Assembly (NCBI RefSeq): GCF_042186555.1
Contig: NC_133329.1
Coordinates: 76,214,557-76,278,556, forward strand
Length of the DNA stretch: 64,000 nucleotides
Reading direction: 5' to 3'
Source of the DNA: Aquarana catesbeiana
Taxonomy: Eukaryota; Chordata; Amphibia; Anura; Ranidae
Shown one piece after another: positions 11,600-22,814 of this stretch. Position 1 is the stretch's first letter. The number at the start of each line of letters is the position of its first letter. The notes under the pieces are model-generated. The model searched no databases. It was not told the DNA's origin and saw only the letters and a list, made by a program, of their open reading frames with translations. A program made the position numbers and the translations under genes.

Positions 11600-12470
11600 T
11601 CTGAGGTCTTTTTGACGCCATATCTCATATTTAAGAGGTTCTGTCATGCTTTTTTTCTATTACAAGGGATAAGTGAAAGTGACACCATTTTTTTTTTTAA
11701 AAAGAACAGTGTAAAAATAAAAAATAAAATAAACACTGAGCTTGCATGCAGAAGCAAACACATACGTGAGCAGTGCCTGCATATCAAAACGGTGTTCAAA
11801 CCACACATGTGCGAGAGCAATAATTCTAGCCCTAGACCTCTTCTGTAAGGCCCCTTTCACACTGGGGCGGTTTGCAGGTGTTATTGCGCTAAAAATACCG
11901 CCTGCAAACCGCCCCTAAACAGCCTCCGCTGTTTGTTCAGTGTGAAAGCCTGAGGGCTTTCACACTGAAGCGGTGCGCTGGCAGGACGGTAAAAAAAAGT
12001 CCTGCGAGCAGCATCTTTGGAGCGGTGAAGGAGCGGCGTATTCACCGCTCCTAAACGGCTCCTGCCCATTGAAATCAATGGGACAGCGTGGATATACCGC
12101 AGTAATACCGCGGCTATAGCCGTGATATACGAGGGGTTTTAACCCTTTTTCGGCCGCCAGCGGGGGGTTAAAGCCGCACCGCTAGCGGCCGAATACCGCG
12201 GTAAAACAGCGCTAAAAATAGCGCTGTTTTACTGCCGACGCCCCCTACCGCCCCAGTGTGAAAGGGGCCTAACTTAAAACATGCAACCTGTAGAATTTTT
12301 TAAAATACTACGCCTATGAAGATTTTTAAGGGTAAAAGTTTGTTGCCATTCCATGAGTGGGATCAATTTTGAAGCGTGACATGTTGGGTAGCAATTTACT
12401 TGGCGTAACATTAACTTTCACAATATAAAAAAAATTGGCCTAACTTTACTGTTACATGAAGTATTGCAAC
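11600..12470. repeat. Dispersed repeat, copy 2, split by a MITE
   Basis: Diverged copy of 10640-11130. It is interrupted after CTCTTCTGTAA by the MITE at 11849-12269; removing the MITE and one TAA rejoins the copy. Confidence 0.7.
11849..12269. mobile_element. Harbinger-like MITE, TAA target duplication
   Basis: A 421-bp non-coding element with terminal inverted repeats GGCCCCTTTCACACTGGGGC on the left and its complement on the right. It is flanked by the 3-bp duplication TAA (11846-11848 and 12270-12272). A 3-bp TWA duplication and long similar ends fit PIF/Harbinger-derived MITEs. It sits inside an older dispersed repeat. Confidence 0.85.
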
Positions 12471-12596
12471 GACCGCCATTTTATTCTCTACTGTGTTAGA
12501 AAAAAATATATAATGTTTGGGGGTTCTAAGTAATTTTCTAGTAAAAAAACCTGATTTTAACTTGTAAACACCAAATCTCAAAACAAGGCTCTGTCC

Positions 12597-13072
12597 TTAA
12601 AGAGGCAGTCCACCTAAAAAAAAAATATTAAAAGCCAGCAGCTACAAATACTGCAGCTGCTGACTTTTAATACATGGCCACTTACCTGTCCCAGGGTCCA
12701 GCGATGTCGGCAGCCGACGTCGATAAATCGCTCGACTCTCGGCAGCTGCCGCCGCCATCCTAGGTGAGGGAATCAGGAAGTGAAGCGTTGCGGCTTCACT
12801 TCCCGGTTCCCTACTGCGCATGCGCGAGTCACGCTGCACGTCGTAACTGGTCCCCGCTATCTCCTGGGACCTGTGTGTTTCCCAGGAGACAGCGCGGAGG
12901 GACAGGAAGAGGCATAGACTCCCGTGGGAGTCTATGCCGAAAGTGGGTGCAAATACCTGTCTTAGACAGGTATCTGCACCCCCCTCCCCCTGAAAGGTGC
13001 CAAATGTGACACCGGAGGGGGGGAGGGTTCCGAAAAGCGAAAGTTCCATTTTTGTGTGGAACTCCGCTTTAA
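12597..13072. mobile_element. TTAA-flanked MITE
   Basis: Bounded by TTAA on both sides with inverted ends AGAGGCAGTCCAC (left) and AGCGGAGTTCCAC (right, complement). TTAA target duplication is typical of piggyBac-type elements. The interior has short ORFs on both strands but no recognisable domain, so it is non-autonomous. Confidence 0.7.
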
Positions 13073-13614
13073 GTGGTTAAAAAAATGCTGCTCAAATACC
13101 ATGTGACATAAAATTTCCAGCAACTACCATTTTATTCTCTAGGGCCTCTGCTAAAAAATTATATACAGTATATAATGTTTGGGGTTCTAAGTAATTTTAT
13201 AGCAAAAAAAATGTGTATTTGTACATGCAGGAGAGAAGTGTCAGAATTGGCCTGGTCTTCAAGTGGTTAAACTAAAAAACTCTGAGGGTTTAATACTAGT
13301 TTAATACTGCACTGCACACCTGCATAGCAATAAGAAGGCAATCTATAAAGGCAAGGTAACATCGTTTTTGTTTTTTTTCACAAGTTTGGTTTAGATACAG
13401 TTTAATATGGAAAATTTCCGGAACTAATAGAGTCGCTGTATCTAACCAGAGCAAACAGGGTTGTGTGAACAGGGAGGATCTCATTTTATATGACACTCCC
13501 TTTCTAAGAAGTTTACAGAAATACTTTTACATTCATCTCCGTGTACGGGAGAGATCAGACGCTCCCAGCTTCTCTCCTGTACCGAGTTGTAGCAAAAGTT
13601 TTTTTTTCCCCAGA
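13073..13614. other. Region upstream of the TRIM gene
   Basis: Contains repeat-derived DNA up to about 13270 (end CAAGTGGTTAA), then about 340 bp of apparently unique sequence running into the TRIM coding region. An in-frame open stretch precedes the chosen start, but it lacks TRIM similarity. I see no confident promoter element. Confidence 0.45.
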
Positions 13615-15171
13615 ATGGCGACTTGTAGCCTGAGAGAGGAGCTGAGCTGCTCCATCTGCCTGAACCTTTATAAGGAGCCCGTATCACTGAAATGTGGACA
13701 CAACTTCTGCCGGGATTGTATAGTGACTGTGCTAAATACAAAGAAGAGGAAGGCTACCAGTTATTCCTGTCCGGAGTGCAGAGAGAAGTATACAGAGCGC
13801 CCTCCGCTGGAGAAGAACAGAAAGTTGTGTAACATTGTGGATAATTTCAGGTCTGCTCACCCGGAGGACACAGAAGTCTTCTGTACGTATTGTAATCCTC
13901 CTGTATCAGCTACTAAATCATGTCTGCTATGTGAGGCCTCCTTCTGCAATAAACACTTGAGAAACCACAGCAAGTTAGCAGAACACATTTTAACTGATCC
14001 CACCACAACATTTGAAAACAGAAAATGCTCCATACACAAAGAGATCCTGAAATATTACTGCACAGAGGACAGTGCCTGTATCTGTATGTCCTGCTGGGTG
14101 GCTGGAGACCACAAAGGACATCAGGTGGAGCTTCTGAATGAGGCCTCTGAGAAAAAGAAAGAGAAATTGAAAGATGTTACTAAGAAACTGACCAATGAGA
14201 GACAAGAGACAGAGAAGAGAATCCAGAATCTGGAAAATCACAGGACGGGAGAGAAAAGAAAAGCAGTTGCTGTCACCGGGAGAGTCACTGAGCTGTTTAG
14301 AGACATCAGGAGACATCTGGATAATGTAGAGAAGAGAATCCTGACTGAGGTCTCCAGACAGGAGGAGAAGATCTCCCAGTCAGTCTGTGATATGATCCAG
14401 AAGCTGGAGACACAGAAGAATCAGCTGTCCAGGAAGATTAATGAAATGGAGGCCATATGTAAGATCACAGATCCATTAACTGTGCTGAAGAAAGAAGTGA
14501 TCATTGATGACATCATTCCTAGGAGTGGTGATGTAAGAGATGCCGGATGTCTGGATGAAGGAATGATCTCACAGATGCTACAGAGAGGACTTCTCCACTT
14601 CACTGACAGTCTGATAGATATGAAGATAAAGAGACAATTCTCAGTGATGGAGAAATCTGACATTTTACTGGATATAAAAACAGCCAATAATTACATTATT
14701 ATATCACAGGATCTGAAATCAGCTACTTACACCGCTAAACCAGAGAATAGACCGGATGTTCCAGAGAGGTTTACATCCAGACAGGTAGTAAGTACACAGA
14801 GCTTCTCATCAGGGAGACATTACTGGGAGGTGGATGTGAGCGGAGCCAAGGAATGGCTGATAGGGGTGGTCAGTCACAGTATGGAGAGGAAGATAAATGG
14901 AAATGAATCATTTATTGGTTATAATAACAAATCATGGGGTCTGACCCAAAGAGACACTCTTGCTACAAAGCACAACAACTCAGATATTACAATAGACTCC
15001 AAATCTTCTCTCAAGACAGTTGGGATTTATCTGGATTATGAGGCTGGTCGTCTTTCCTTCTACCAGCTGTGTGACCCCATCAGACTCCTCCACACCTTCA
15101 CCACCACCTTCACTGAGCCCCTCCATGCTGCTTTCTTTGTGTTTGAAAATTCCACCATAAGAATAATATAG
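13615..15171 (+). CDS. TRIM-family E3 ubiquitin ligase (RING, B-boxes, coiled coil, PRY-SPRY)
   Basis: Encodes 518 residues in one exon. RING finger: C12, C15, C27, H29, C32, C35, C52, C55 (C3HC4). A first B-box-like cluster spans about 90-118 (C90, C93, C103, C106, C111, H114) and a second spans about 138-169 (C138, H141, C149, C160, H166, H169). A long charged coiled coil follows (about 172-300). A PRY-SPRY domain fills the C-terminus (about 340-518), with the HYWEVDV block and a WGL motif. Family knowledge: the RING recruits an E2 and catalyses ubiquitin transfer, the coiled coil dimerises, and PRY-SPRY binds the target; many fish and frog members are expanded, single-exon and linked to innate immunity. 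I chose the ATG at 13615 because its context (A at -3, G at +4) is good and the upstream 50 in-frame residues do not look like TRIM. No stop or frameshift interrupts it. The exact paralogue is uncertain. Confidence 0.93.
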   Translation: MATCSLREELSCSICLNLYKEPVSLKCGHNFCRDCIVTVLNTKKRKATSYSCPECREKYTERPPLEKNRKLCNIVDNFRSAHPEDTEVFCTYCNPPVSATKSCLLCEASFCNKHLRNHSKLAEHILTDPTTTFENRKCSIHKEILKYYCTEDSACICMSCWVAGDHKGHQVELLNEASEKKKEKLKDVTKKLTNERQETEKRIQNLENHRTGEKRKAVAVTGRVTELFRDIRRHLDNVEKRILTEVSRQEEKISQSVCDMIQKLETQKNQLSRKINEMEAICKITDPLTVLKKEVIIDDIIPRSGDVRDAGCLDEGMISQMLQRGLLHFTDSLIDMKIKRQFSVMEKSDILLDIKTANNYIIISQDLKSATYTAKPENRPDVPERFTSRQVVSTQSFSSGRHYWEVDVSGAKEWLIGVVSHSMERKINGNESFIGYNNKSWGLTQRDTLATKHNNSDITIDSKSSLKTVGIYLDYEAGRLSFYQLCDPIRLLHTFTTTFTEPLHAAFFVFENSTIRII

Positions 15172-15243
15172 TAACAATGTATCACCTTAGAGCTGGGCTC
15201 TCCAGTAACAGATCACCTATTCAGTTTACAAGAGGGGCTTAGC

Positions 15244-15696
15244 TTAAAGTTACACTAAACAATATCGTTATTTTTTCAAAAAGAATCCATACACATCCAA
15301 TACTTAATAGGCCTGTAATCTGTTTTTCATTATATTATTTTTTACTATGTGTTTTTGCCTTTCTGCCTGTAAACTCCTGGATCTCTCCTTCCCCCCCTCA
15401 CTGCTGTTTGTTTGGAACAAGCAGTGCACATAGGTTGTGTTCCTGTACACTGCTCTATGTACATTACACATCCCATAGTCCTTCAAAGGAGTGAGCAAAA
15501 GAGGGTGGCTTTGCTCTTATAGCGGGACCATGGAGAACGAATGTAGCCACCTTCTAACAAGAAGTCACATTACATTAGCAAAAAAGAGAAAAAAGGATTC
15601 GGAGGAGTCAGACAGCAATAGAAAGTATTTTTGAGTTAATAATACATTCTTAAAATAATATATATTATTCTAAATCAGAGTTTAGTGTCACTTTAA
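15244..15696. mobile_element. TTAA-flanked MITE downstream of TRIM
   Basis: Starts TTAA-AGTTACACTAAAC and ends GTTTAGTGTCACT-TTAA, giving 13-bp inverted ends with one mismatch and a TTAA duplication on each side. About 450 bp, no protein domain. It lies about 70 bp after the TRIM stop codon and may fall in the transcript's 3' region. Confidence 0.72.
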
Positions 15697-15889
15697 TCCT
15701 GTAACCTGTCTGAAATGAATTTGATAAAAGAAAAACTGCATCCAAAATCTCAGTTTCAGGAAACAAATACATTTTATTTATTTTTATAAAGTATTGATGA
15801 AATAAAATAATCAATTTCAATCACATACCATCTAAAAACTAAAGAGGGGTGAACAAAAAACACACTAGAGAAGGAATTGAATCCTTTTA

Positions 15890-16343
15890 GGCTCGATTCA
15901 CACAGGGGCAACACGATTTCAGCGCGACTTTGCAAGGCGACTTCAACGCGGCTTCAACACGACTTCAGCGCGACTTTAAGCAAATTACAACGCGACTTCA
16001 AGTCGCCTCCAGGACAGGCGACTTTGGCTGTGGCCAATCACAGAATAATCAGCTCTCTGGGAGGGAGGGGTTTGCCTGGGCAAACTAAATTTTTTCCCTG
16101 TAAAGTCGCTTCAATGTAGATGGAGATCCGACTTGGAGGCGACTTCCATTGATTTCTATGGTACAGGTCGCCTACAAGTCGGATCGAAGTAGTACAGGGA
16201 GTACGCTCTGAAGTCGGAGCGACTTCAGTAGTGTCAATTAAGACGCTCTGATTCACTGTAATGTAAATCTCTTCTTGGGGTGACCTGGGGCGACTTGAGG
16301 GCTTACAAGTCGGATCCCAAGTCGTCCCAGTGTGAACCGAGCC
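15890..16343. mobile_element. Harbinger-like MITE inside Penelope-like RT
   Basis: Inverted ends GGCTCGATTCACAC and GTGTGAACCGAGCC, flanked by TTA on both sides (15887-15889, 16344-16346). The interior is rich in repeated CGACTTCA-type words. Excision with one TTA restores the reading frame of the interrupted RT, proving insertion into it. Confidence 0.87.
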
Positions 16344-16543
16344 TTAGAAGCAAGAAGGAACTTATAGTGATACCGGCTGATAAAGGAGGAGGGGTGATGA
16401 TACTTGATAAAGACTTTTATCATTAACAGATGACTGAGATGTTGTTTGATGAATGTACATATAAGAAACTGGTAAAAGATCCCACATTGGCCTATAAAGA
16501 TCAGTTAAAGCATCTTATTGATTATGGGTTTAGAAAACATGTA

Positions 16544-17470
16544 TTAACCACTTCAGCCCCGGACCATTTGGCTGGCAAAAGACCTGAGCGTTTTTTGCGA
16601 TTCGGCACTGTGTCGCTTTAACAATTGCGCGGTCGTGTGACGTGGCTCCCAAACAAAATTGACATCCTTTTTTCCCCACAAATAGAGCTTCTTTTGATGG
16701 TATTTGATCACCTCTGCGTTTTTTATTTTTTGCGCTATAAACAAAAAAATAACAACAATTTTGGAAAAAAAAGCATTATCTTTTACTTTTTGCTATAATA
16801 AATATCCACAAAAAATATATAAAAAAAACATTTTTTTCCTCAGTTTATGCTGATACGTATTCTTCTACATATTTTTGGTAAAAAAAAAATTGCAATAAGC
16901 GTTTATTGATTAGCATTTACAAAATAGGGGATAGTTTTATGGCATTTTTATAAATATTTTTTTTTTTTTTTTTACTAGTAATGGCAGCAATCAGCGATTT
17001 TTATCAGAACTGCATCATTATGGCGGTCAGATCGGACACTTTTAGCGCTATTTTGGGACTATTCACATTTATACAGCGATCAGTGTGATTAAAAATGAAT
17101 TGATTACTGTGTAAATGTGGCTGGCAGTGAAAGGGTTAACCACTAGGTGGCGCTGTAGGGGTTAAGTGTGTCCTAGGGAGTGATTCTAACTGTGGAGGGA
17201 TGAGCTATGTGTGACAGGACACTGATCACCGCTCCCTGCCACTAGGCAGAACCGGGAAATGCTTGTTTACATCAGCATTTCCTCGTTCTTCCTCTCCGTT
17301 AGACGATCGCGGGTATCCCCATGGACATAGAGTCCGCGGGACCCACGGTCGGACTCACGGAGCTTGCGGCGGGCGCGCGCCCGCAAACCGCTTCGTAAAG
17401 GGCAACGTACAGGTACGTTAATCTGCCTGTACATGCCCTTCTGCCGACGTATATCGGCGTGAGCGGTTAA
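16544..17470. mobile_element. TTAACCACTT-type element inside Penelope-like RT
   Basis: Starts TTAACCACTTCAGCCCC and ends GAGCGGTTAA. The surrounding RT reading frame continues across if the element and one TTAA are removed, so the TTAA is a genuine target duplication. The interior shares blocks with the copies at 24893, 44441 and 49035 (AAATAGAGCTT, GATCACCTCTGCG, TACGTATTCTTCTACATAT). No transposase is seen, so it is non-autonomous, perhaps piggyBac-mobilised. Confidence 0.82.
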
Positions 17471-17625
17471 ACAAAAAAGAAAGGAAATATTTGGTCCCTA
17501 ATGTATGTAAAATTCTTATTATTATACACTCCCAAAAGTGCATAAAAATGCTTCTTGCCCCCCCCGGCCGTCCCATTGTTAATGGGATAGGGTCAGTCAC
17601 AGAGAGATTAGGTGAATATCTAGAC

Positions 17626-18060
17626 CAACGGTGTCAAACTCAATTTCATTGCGGGCCGCATTAGCATTGTGGTTGCCCTCAAAGGGCCGGTTGCATCTGT
17701 AAATCTAGATGCCCAGAGCACCCAACCCCTCTTATATCAGATGTACACCCCTCTTAGCTTGTACTGCTGCTGGGAAGAAGTTGGGAGCAAAGCTGGGAAG
17801 CAGAAAGTGCTGGGTCTGGAGGAGGACCAGAGGGGGGCTGGAGTCTGCTGAATGCTGAAACCAGGGGAGGCGGAGGTGGGGGGGTGCTGTGGCTGCACAG
17901 AGAGGCGCAGGATCTGTAGGAGGAGTTCTGTCCTCCTCTCTGTTGCTGACTGCTGAGACAGGAGGACAAAGACGAGCCTCTCCACGGCTACATAAGAGGG
18001 TACTGCAGCTGCAGGAGAGGTGCAAGGATTTGGCCCATGGGCCTTGTGTTTGACAAATGT
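17626..18060. mobile_element. hAT-type MITE inside Penelope-like RT
   Basis: A 435-bp insert starting CAACGGTGTCAAACTC and ending GTGTTTGACAAATGT, with imperfect inverted ends around GTCAAAC. It is flanked by the direct repeat TATCTAGAC (17617-17625 and 18061-18069), consistent with an 8-bp hAT target duplication plus one chance base. ORFs inside are unrelated to any protein I recognise. Confidence 0.8.
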
Positions 18061-18996
18061 TATCTAGACAAATTTCTACAACCTAGTGTTTTAAAACCTC
18101 GGGCATATCTAAATCAAATTATATGACACAAATTCTACATACCTAGTGACAGCAGGTGTTTTTTCGCTGTATACAATTATAATTATATAATTAATACTCT
18201 ATAATAATATAATTATACTCTCTACTGGCACTAAATTGGGCGCTTAGTCAGAGGGAGGAATTAGTCGTTAGATTTTTGTCTATCACACAATTATTCTTGG
18301 TACCAAAATGTCTTCTACAGCCAACAAAATGGCGTAGCCATGGGTGCTAAATTTGCCCCTAGCTTTGCCAATATTTTTATGGATGTGGGAGGATAGGTAT
18401 GTATTTAGTAAATGTAGATCCAAGTTACATTTTTACAGGAGGTTTATTGACGATCTGCTATTTATTTGGGATAATCGGAACAATCACTCTACACCAATCA
18501 CATATCACCTTAATAATAATAAAATTAATATTAAACTTGACTATCAGTTCAGTGCTAGTGTGAAAGGGGTCTTAGGAGATAAAGGTTGACAATCTTAAAG
18601 ATTTGTTAAATTTGGCTGAGTCTATATTACATCCAGCATATGTGAGGTTAACTGAACAGACGGACGATACTGCAGAGTATACATACTTTAAGGCTTACAG
18701 CTGTAACTGATGTAATTATGAGTGTTATGGTGAAATGCCTATTTCTGATATTACCACGTAGACATAAGTGCTTATCTCTTATTATCAGCTATTAGCCTTA
18801 ACCATGCTCAATTAGATGTCTGCCAGCCTCTCCCTTCATGTGGAACAGAACTGCAAGAGTTAAAGAACGAATTGAAGAAGATTGCACCTGTTTTCAGGCC
18901 TATGAGACTACACCCAAGAGAAACAGGAACTGAAAACAAGACACCCTATTTAGCTATGATAGTCAGCTGGGTTATATCTGTATAAGGGAATAGCAA

Positions 18997-19392
18997 AGTC
19001 CTCATGCACACGGACGTTTTTACAGCTGCTTTTTTGAGCTTTTTTTGCAGCTTAAAAAGGCCTGTCTATGTTAGTCTATGGCTTCATGCCCACCTAGGCG
19101 TTTTTGAGCTGCAAGTGGCATAGGCGTTTTTAAGCTGTAAAAAAAACCCAGGACCAGTGCGTTCTGAAAGACGTTTTTCAGCTGTAAAAACGCTCAAAAA
19201 CGCTCAAAAACGCTGAAAAACGCTGAAAAACGCTGAAAAACGCTCAAAAACGCTCAAACGCTAACGCGGAAAAACGCTAAAAAACGCTATTGCAAAAACG
19301 CTGAAAAAAGCTGAAAAAAAGTTAAAAAAATTCACTGCAAAGATACTGGCGTTTTCATAACGTTTTTTTAACAGCCTGTGTGCATGAGGGCT
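18997..19392. mobile_element. MITE with CCTCATGCACAC inverted ends and internal AAAAACGCT repeats
   Basis: The left end AGTCCTCATGCACACGG is mirrored at the right end by CCTGTGTGCATGAGGGCT. From about 19180 to 19290 it holds a short tandem array of AAAAACGCT-type units about 11 bp long. No convincing target duplication on the left edge, so the class is uncertain (Harbinger-like is possible). Confidence 0.65.
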
Positions 19393-19710
19393 TAAGCTTG
19401 TACTTCGTCACAATAATAAATATGTATAATTTGTGGTCTGTACACGCTTTTCTTATTTGATATTTGATTTGATAATGAAATATCCGGCTCATGGTATATT
19501 AGCCGGAGTTCAGGAAGTAAAAATGCTGAAGTACCAACTTACTGAACTTGTCTGTGTCAGTGATTTGCGTTGAGTGTGCACACTTTTACATTGAAGGTTA
19601 ATTTGGCCAGGGGGACCGAAACAAAAGTACCGAACGGTTCTGGTTCGGTCCAAAACACAGCAAGGAGCAGGAGGATATTTAAGCTTCGTTGCCGTTCCGT
19701 GCAGCCACCC

Positions 19711-19752
19711 CCTGTGACAAAATTAGAAGTGACGAAACGCATTGGAGCGTGG
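19711..19752 (+). ncRNA. Degenerate hammerhead motif of Penelope-like tail
   Basis: Reads CCTGTGACAAAATTAGAAGT followed by GACGAAACGCATTGGAGCGT. GAAA is followed by a clean stem III (ACGC-ATTGGA-GCGT). The CTGATGA core is reduced to CTGTGA, and the residue after stem III is G instead of the required non-G. I read it as a dead hammerhead ribozyme. Confidence 0.4.
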
Positions 19753-21896
19753 CTACACGGCAACAAGATCTGACGCTGAGAAAAGGACCCAGGAAGTGTG
19801 GGCGAGAGGATGGTGAGATCGCAGCACTGAGGCACCTGACATGCTATTGATTTTAAATGTGAAGGCGATTTTAATACTACAGTGATGTAAGTGCATTATT
19901 TTTTAATAAAGTGGGTACCTAAAGGTTTTTACACTATTGAAGGCTCTGTCTCGAATTTTGTCCCTACATGTGGCAATTGGTGTTGCATCTAGAGTTTGGC
20001 GATCCGTAACAGCTCTTGAATATTAAAAAGTGATATCTGCCAGACAGGAGAGTGAATGGAAACATGATTTGGTGAGCTTTATTCTTAAGGGAGTGGAATC
20101 GGCACAGATCACTTGGTGGTGTATATATGGTGTATTGTTTTGACTTTTGAGCTACACCTATTTTATCACACTTTGTTGGACTTGAGATTACACTTTTTTC
20201 TGTATATTAAATTTTTTATGGACATTTTTCTTTTTTTCACAAGAGCCGGTCACACTCGCATGTCATGCAAATTGGATGCAGGGATAGCCGCATCCAATTC
20301 GCACATATGTGAACCCGGACTGAATCTTGTTTGGTTTTATTAAACAACCCCGACGGTGTCACAAGAAGTGGGAAATTGTTGTAAAAATAATGTCCATAAA
20401 ATGACTGATTTTGGCTCTCCCTTACCCTGTCCAAAATAAAATAAAAAAAGTTTTGCCTATAATTCTACCTTAACCGGTTTCCTCCTGGCGTATGGGCAGA
20501 TCTTGTTGATCTGGGCGGATGTCATATGACGCTCTCCTGGATTGTGGGGCCGCTCAGTGGCGCGATCTGTCACCAGCCATGGGAAACGGGACACGGTGAC
20601 TGATCTGAGTACCGGCTCACTACCGGTACCATGTGACCACAGTAACCAATCACAGCAGGTCACATGACAGTTGTAAACAATGGATGGCTTCCTTTCATGC
20701 CATCCATCGGAAACAACTGTGTTGCTAGCAGTGATTGGTCAGTGTAATCACATGGTACAGACAGGGCCAATCACAGCCCATCTGTACCATGTGATTAGCT
20801 CTGGCTGATCACAGCTTATCAAAAACAAAACAGACTGAATTAATCGATTTCATTCAGTAAAATGCTTGTGTATAGCAATGACATTCATTGCTATATGTAA
20901 AACCAATAGTTCCGCGCTTAGGTAAAAAAAGGAACTGCTGCCCCCCAGCACAGAATCGCACCAATGTGCAATTCCAAAAAGATTAGAGTCAGAAAACAGG
21001 GGTGATTGGCGCTGTTCCACTAAAATCAAAAAGACTAGTGTGGTATATCAAGTGAACTGTGACACAACCCACGCATAAATAACAGTGTGTAAGATAAAGA
21101 CAAATTAAGTGAAAAAAGCTGCAGTATGTGCAACACCTGCCCTCATGAAAAAGTGCAGCGTGTATTCGCTCCTTGGTGAACCAAAAATAAATCGAGATCT
21201 GGGTGAATCAAAAAAATTGTTGGAATGGAAAGGAATTCCCAAACAAACTATCAAAAAATCTTTAAAATCATATATTAATCGTAATAAACATCAATAGTGC
21301 ATGAACTAAAAAACGGTAGTGTATAAATAAAATTGAAATCTATAATCACAAATGCACATAAGAAAATTAAAAGTTCATCATAAATCTAGAGTCCACAGAA
21401 ATGTCCCACAGAATATAAGTAAATTGTAAAAAGGCCTATGGTGCAAAATTCTTCATAAGGTGCAAATGGTGAGTCTTTTAAAATTCTAGCAATGATCTTA
21501 ATGCCGTGAAGTCCTCCTGTCATCCAAAACGCCCCCCAATGTGCCCTCACTCACCAAAGGGGGACACCCCTGCAGGGGTATCTGGCCTGTCAGCTGTATC
21601 TCGCAGCTATGGTCCTTGGTAGGGACTCCTATTCGGATCTCCACTCTCGGTGTCCGGGCTGGCTCCAATCAATCTCCACAAGCACATCCATAAAAAATAA
21701 AAATGAATCCCATCGCGTAATTCCGTAAAAAAGGCTTTATTGAATATACTAAAATCAGACTAACAATGTCCTACTGCCTGGTTCGCAGTCAGGCTGTGTG
21801 GGAGAAAACAGTGCGGTGTGGCGTGCGTTCCACCGCTCGTTCCACACCCGGAAGCAAAAACAATAGGACAAGACGTATGCGTATCACTTGGCCACG

Positions 21897-21933
21897 CCTT
21901 ACGCGTTTCGTCATCAGACGTCATCTGAGGCGC
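21897..21933 (-). ncRNA. Hammerhead-like motif in Penelope-like 3' region
   Basis: The minus strand reads CAGATGA, C, GTC-TGAT-GAC hairpin, then GAAACGCGTAAGG. The layout (core, one extra base, short stem II, GAAACGCG) matches the motifs in the palindromic cassettes at 5626-5719. The core has A instead of U at the second position, so activity is doubtful. Confidence 0.42.
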
Positions 21934-22814
21934 GGCCATCTTGGTACTCCATACGTCTTATATATGCGATGGAGGCGCCAGGAGGCCAATCATGGTGGAA
22001 GATCCGCCCCTCAGCTGTAATGGAATAAATCCATAGTGCCATCTAGTGGGTGAAAAGAAGACTACTTGTGTTTGATTGTATACGGCGCCTCCATCATAAG
22101 CCAGAAGGAAGAGAAGAAAGGGATATTAAAAGCAAATAAACAATTCTAGATCACTGGTACAAAGGTACATTAACAAAAACATTCAGAAGGGTAATCTATA
22201 AATCTGCAGAATGTATATATAAAAATAAAAATAAAAATAAAAATGAAAATAAATTACATAAATTGCATATATGAGTGGATAATTCAAAACTGAACGTTGC
22301 ACGCATTAAGGGGAAAAAAAGGGAAGGAGAAAAAGAAGAGAAAAGGACCTAAGTCCTAAGGTGGAAATTCTATTCCCCCATAGAGATCAATACGACCAAT
22401 GGCCTAAAAGTATGGAATATATATTAATATAAAAATATCAAAAATTAATATAAACATATAAAATATATAAAAAAATATAAAAAATAAAAGATACAAAATG
22501 TGATGTATTACATGCATATACCATACAAAGTGGGCCTACGGCTAAACTATCCAATATATCCTCATAGGTATTGCCCTCTATGTATAAAAAGGGGGGAATC
22601 TGGAAGGGTGGATAAAACCTAAATAAAAATTGAAAAAAATTTTTGAAAAAAATTATGAATAAAAATATACATAAAAATATAAAAATATTTATTATAAGTA
22701 GAATCTAATTAATGTATATATACAGAAAGGAAGGATGCCTAGGCTGGAAAATGACAGCCAACAATATGTGGCCTACACCTATAGACCTATAACAATCCTG
22801 AGGGGGACCTGCAG

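Larger units (their letters stand above)
15845..18720 (+). pseudogene. Penelope-like element reverse transcriptase, decayed and triply interrupted
   Basis: Reading around three insertions gives a Penelope-like reverse transcriptase. Near 16360 it encodes IPADKGGG followed by LDKDFY. After 17470 comes a segment ending PPGRPIVNGIGS (about 17560-17600). At about 18330 it encodes GVAMGAKFAPSFANIFM, and at about 18440 FYRRFIDDLLFIW, the palm motif with catalytic aspartates. These blocks are typical of Penelope-type RT, related to telomerase RT. The frame has small indels and stops, so it is dead. The insertions are a MITE (15890-16343), a TTAA element (16544-17470) and a hAT MITE (17626-18060); removing each restores the frame locally. 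The GIY-YIG part is not found downstream in this copy. Confidence 0.85.
18721..20469. other. Probable Penelope-like 3' tail and flanking repeats, no gene
   Basis: No coding region can be supported. It holds a MITE (18997-19392), a hammerhead-like remnant (19711-19752) of the kind found in Penelope-like tails, and a polyadenylation-like AATAAA near 19905. An inverted pair around GCATCCAATTCGCACATATG lies near 20260-20310. Confidence 0.5.

Noticed and set aside
12642..13049. Overlapping ORFs on both strands as genes
   Set aside because: They lie entirely in a TTAA-flanked MITE and show no domain.
13465..13614. N-terminal 50-residue extension of the TRIM protein
   Set aside because: The upstream in-frame residues show no TRIM similarity, while the ATG at 13615 has a good context and puts RING at the usual distance from the start.
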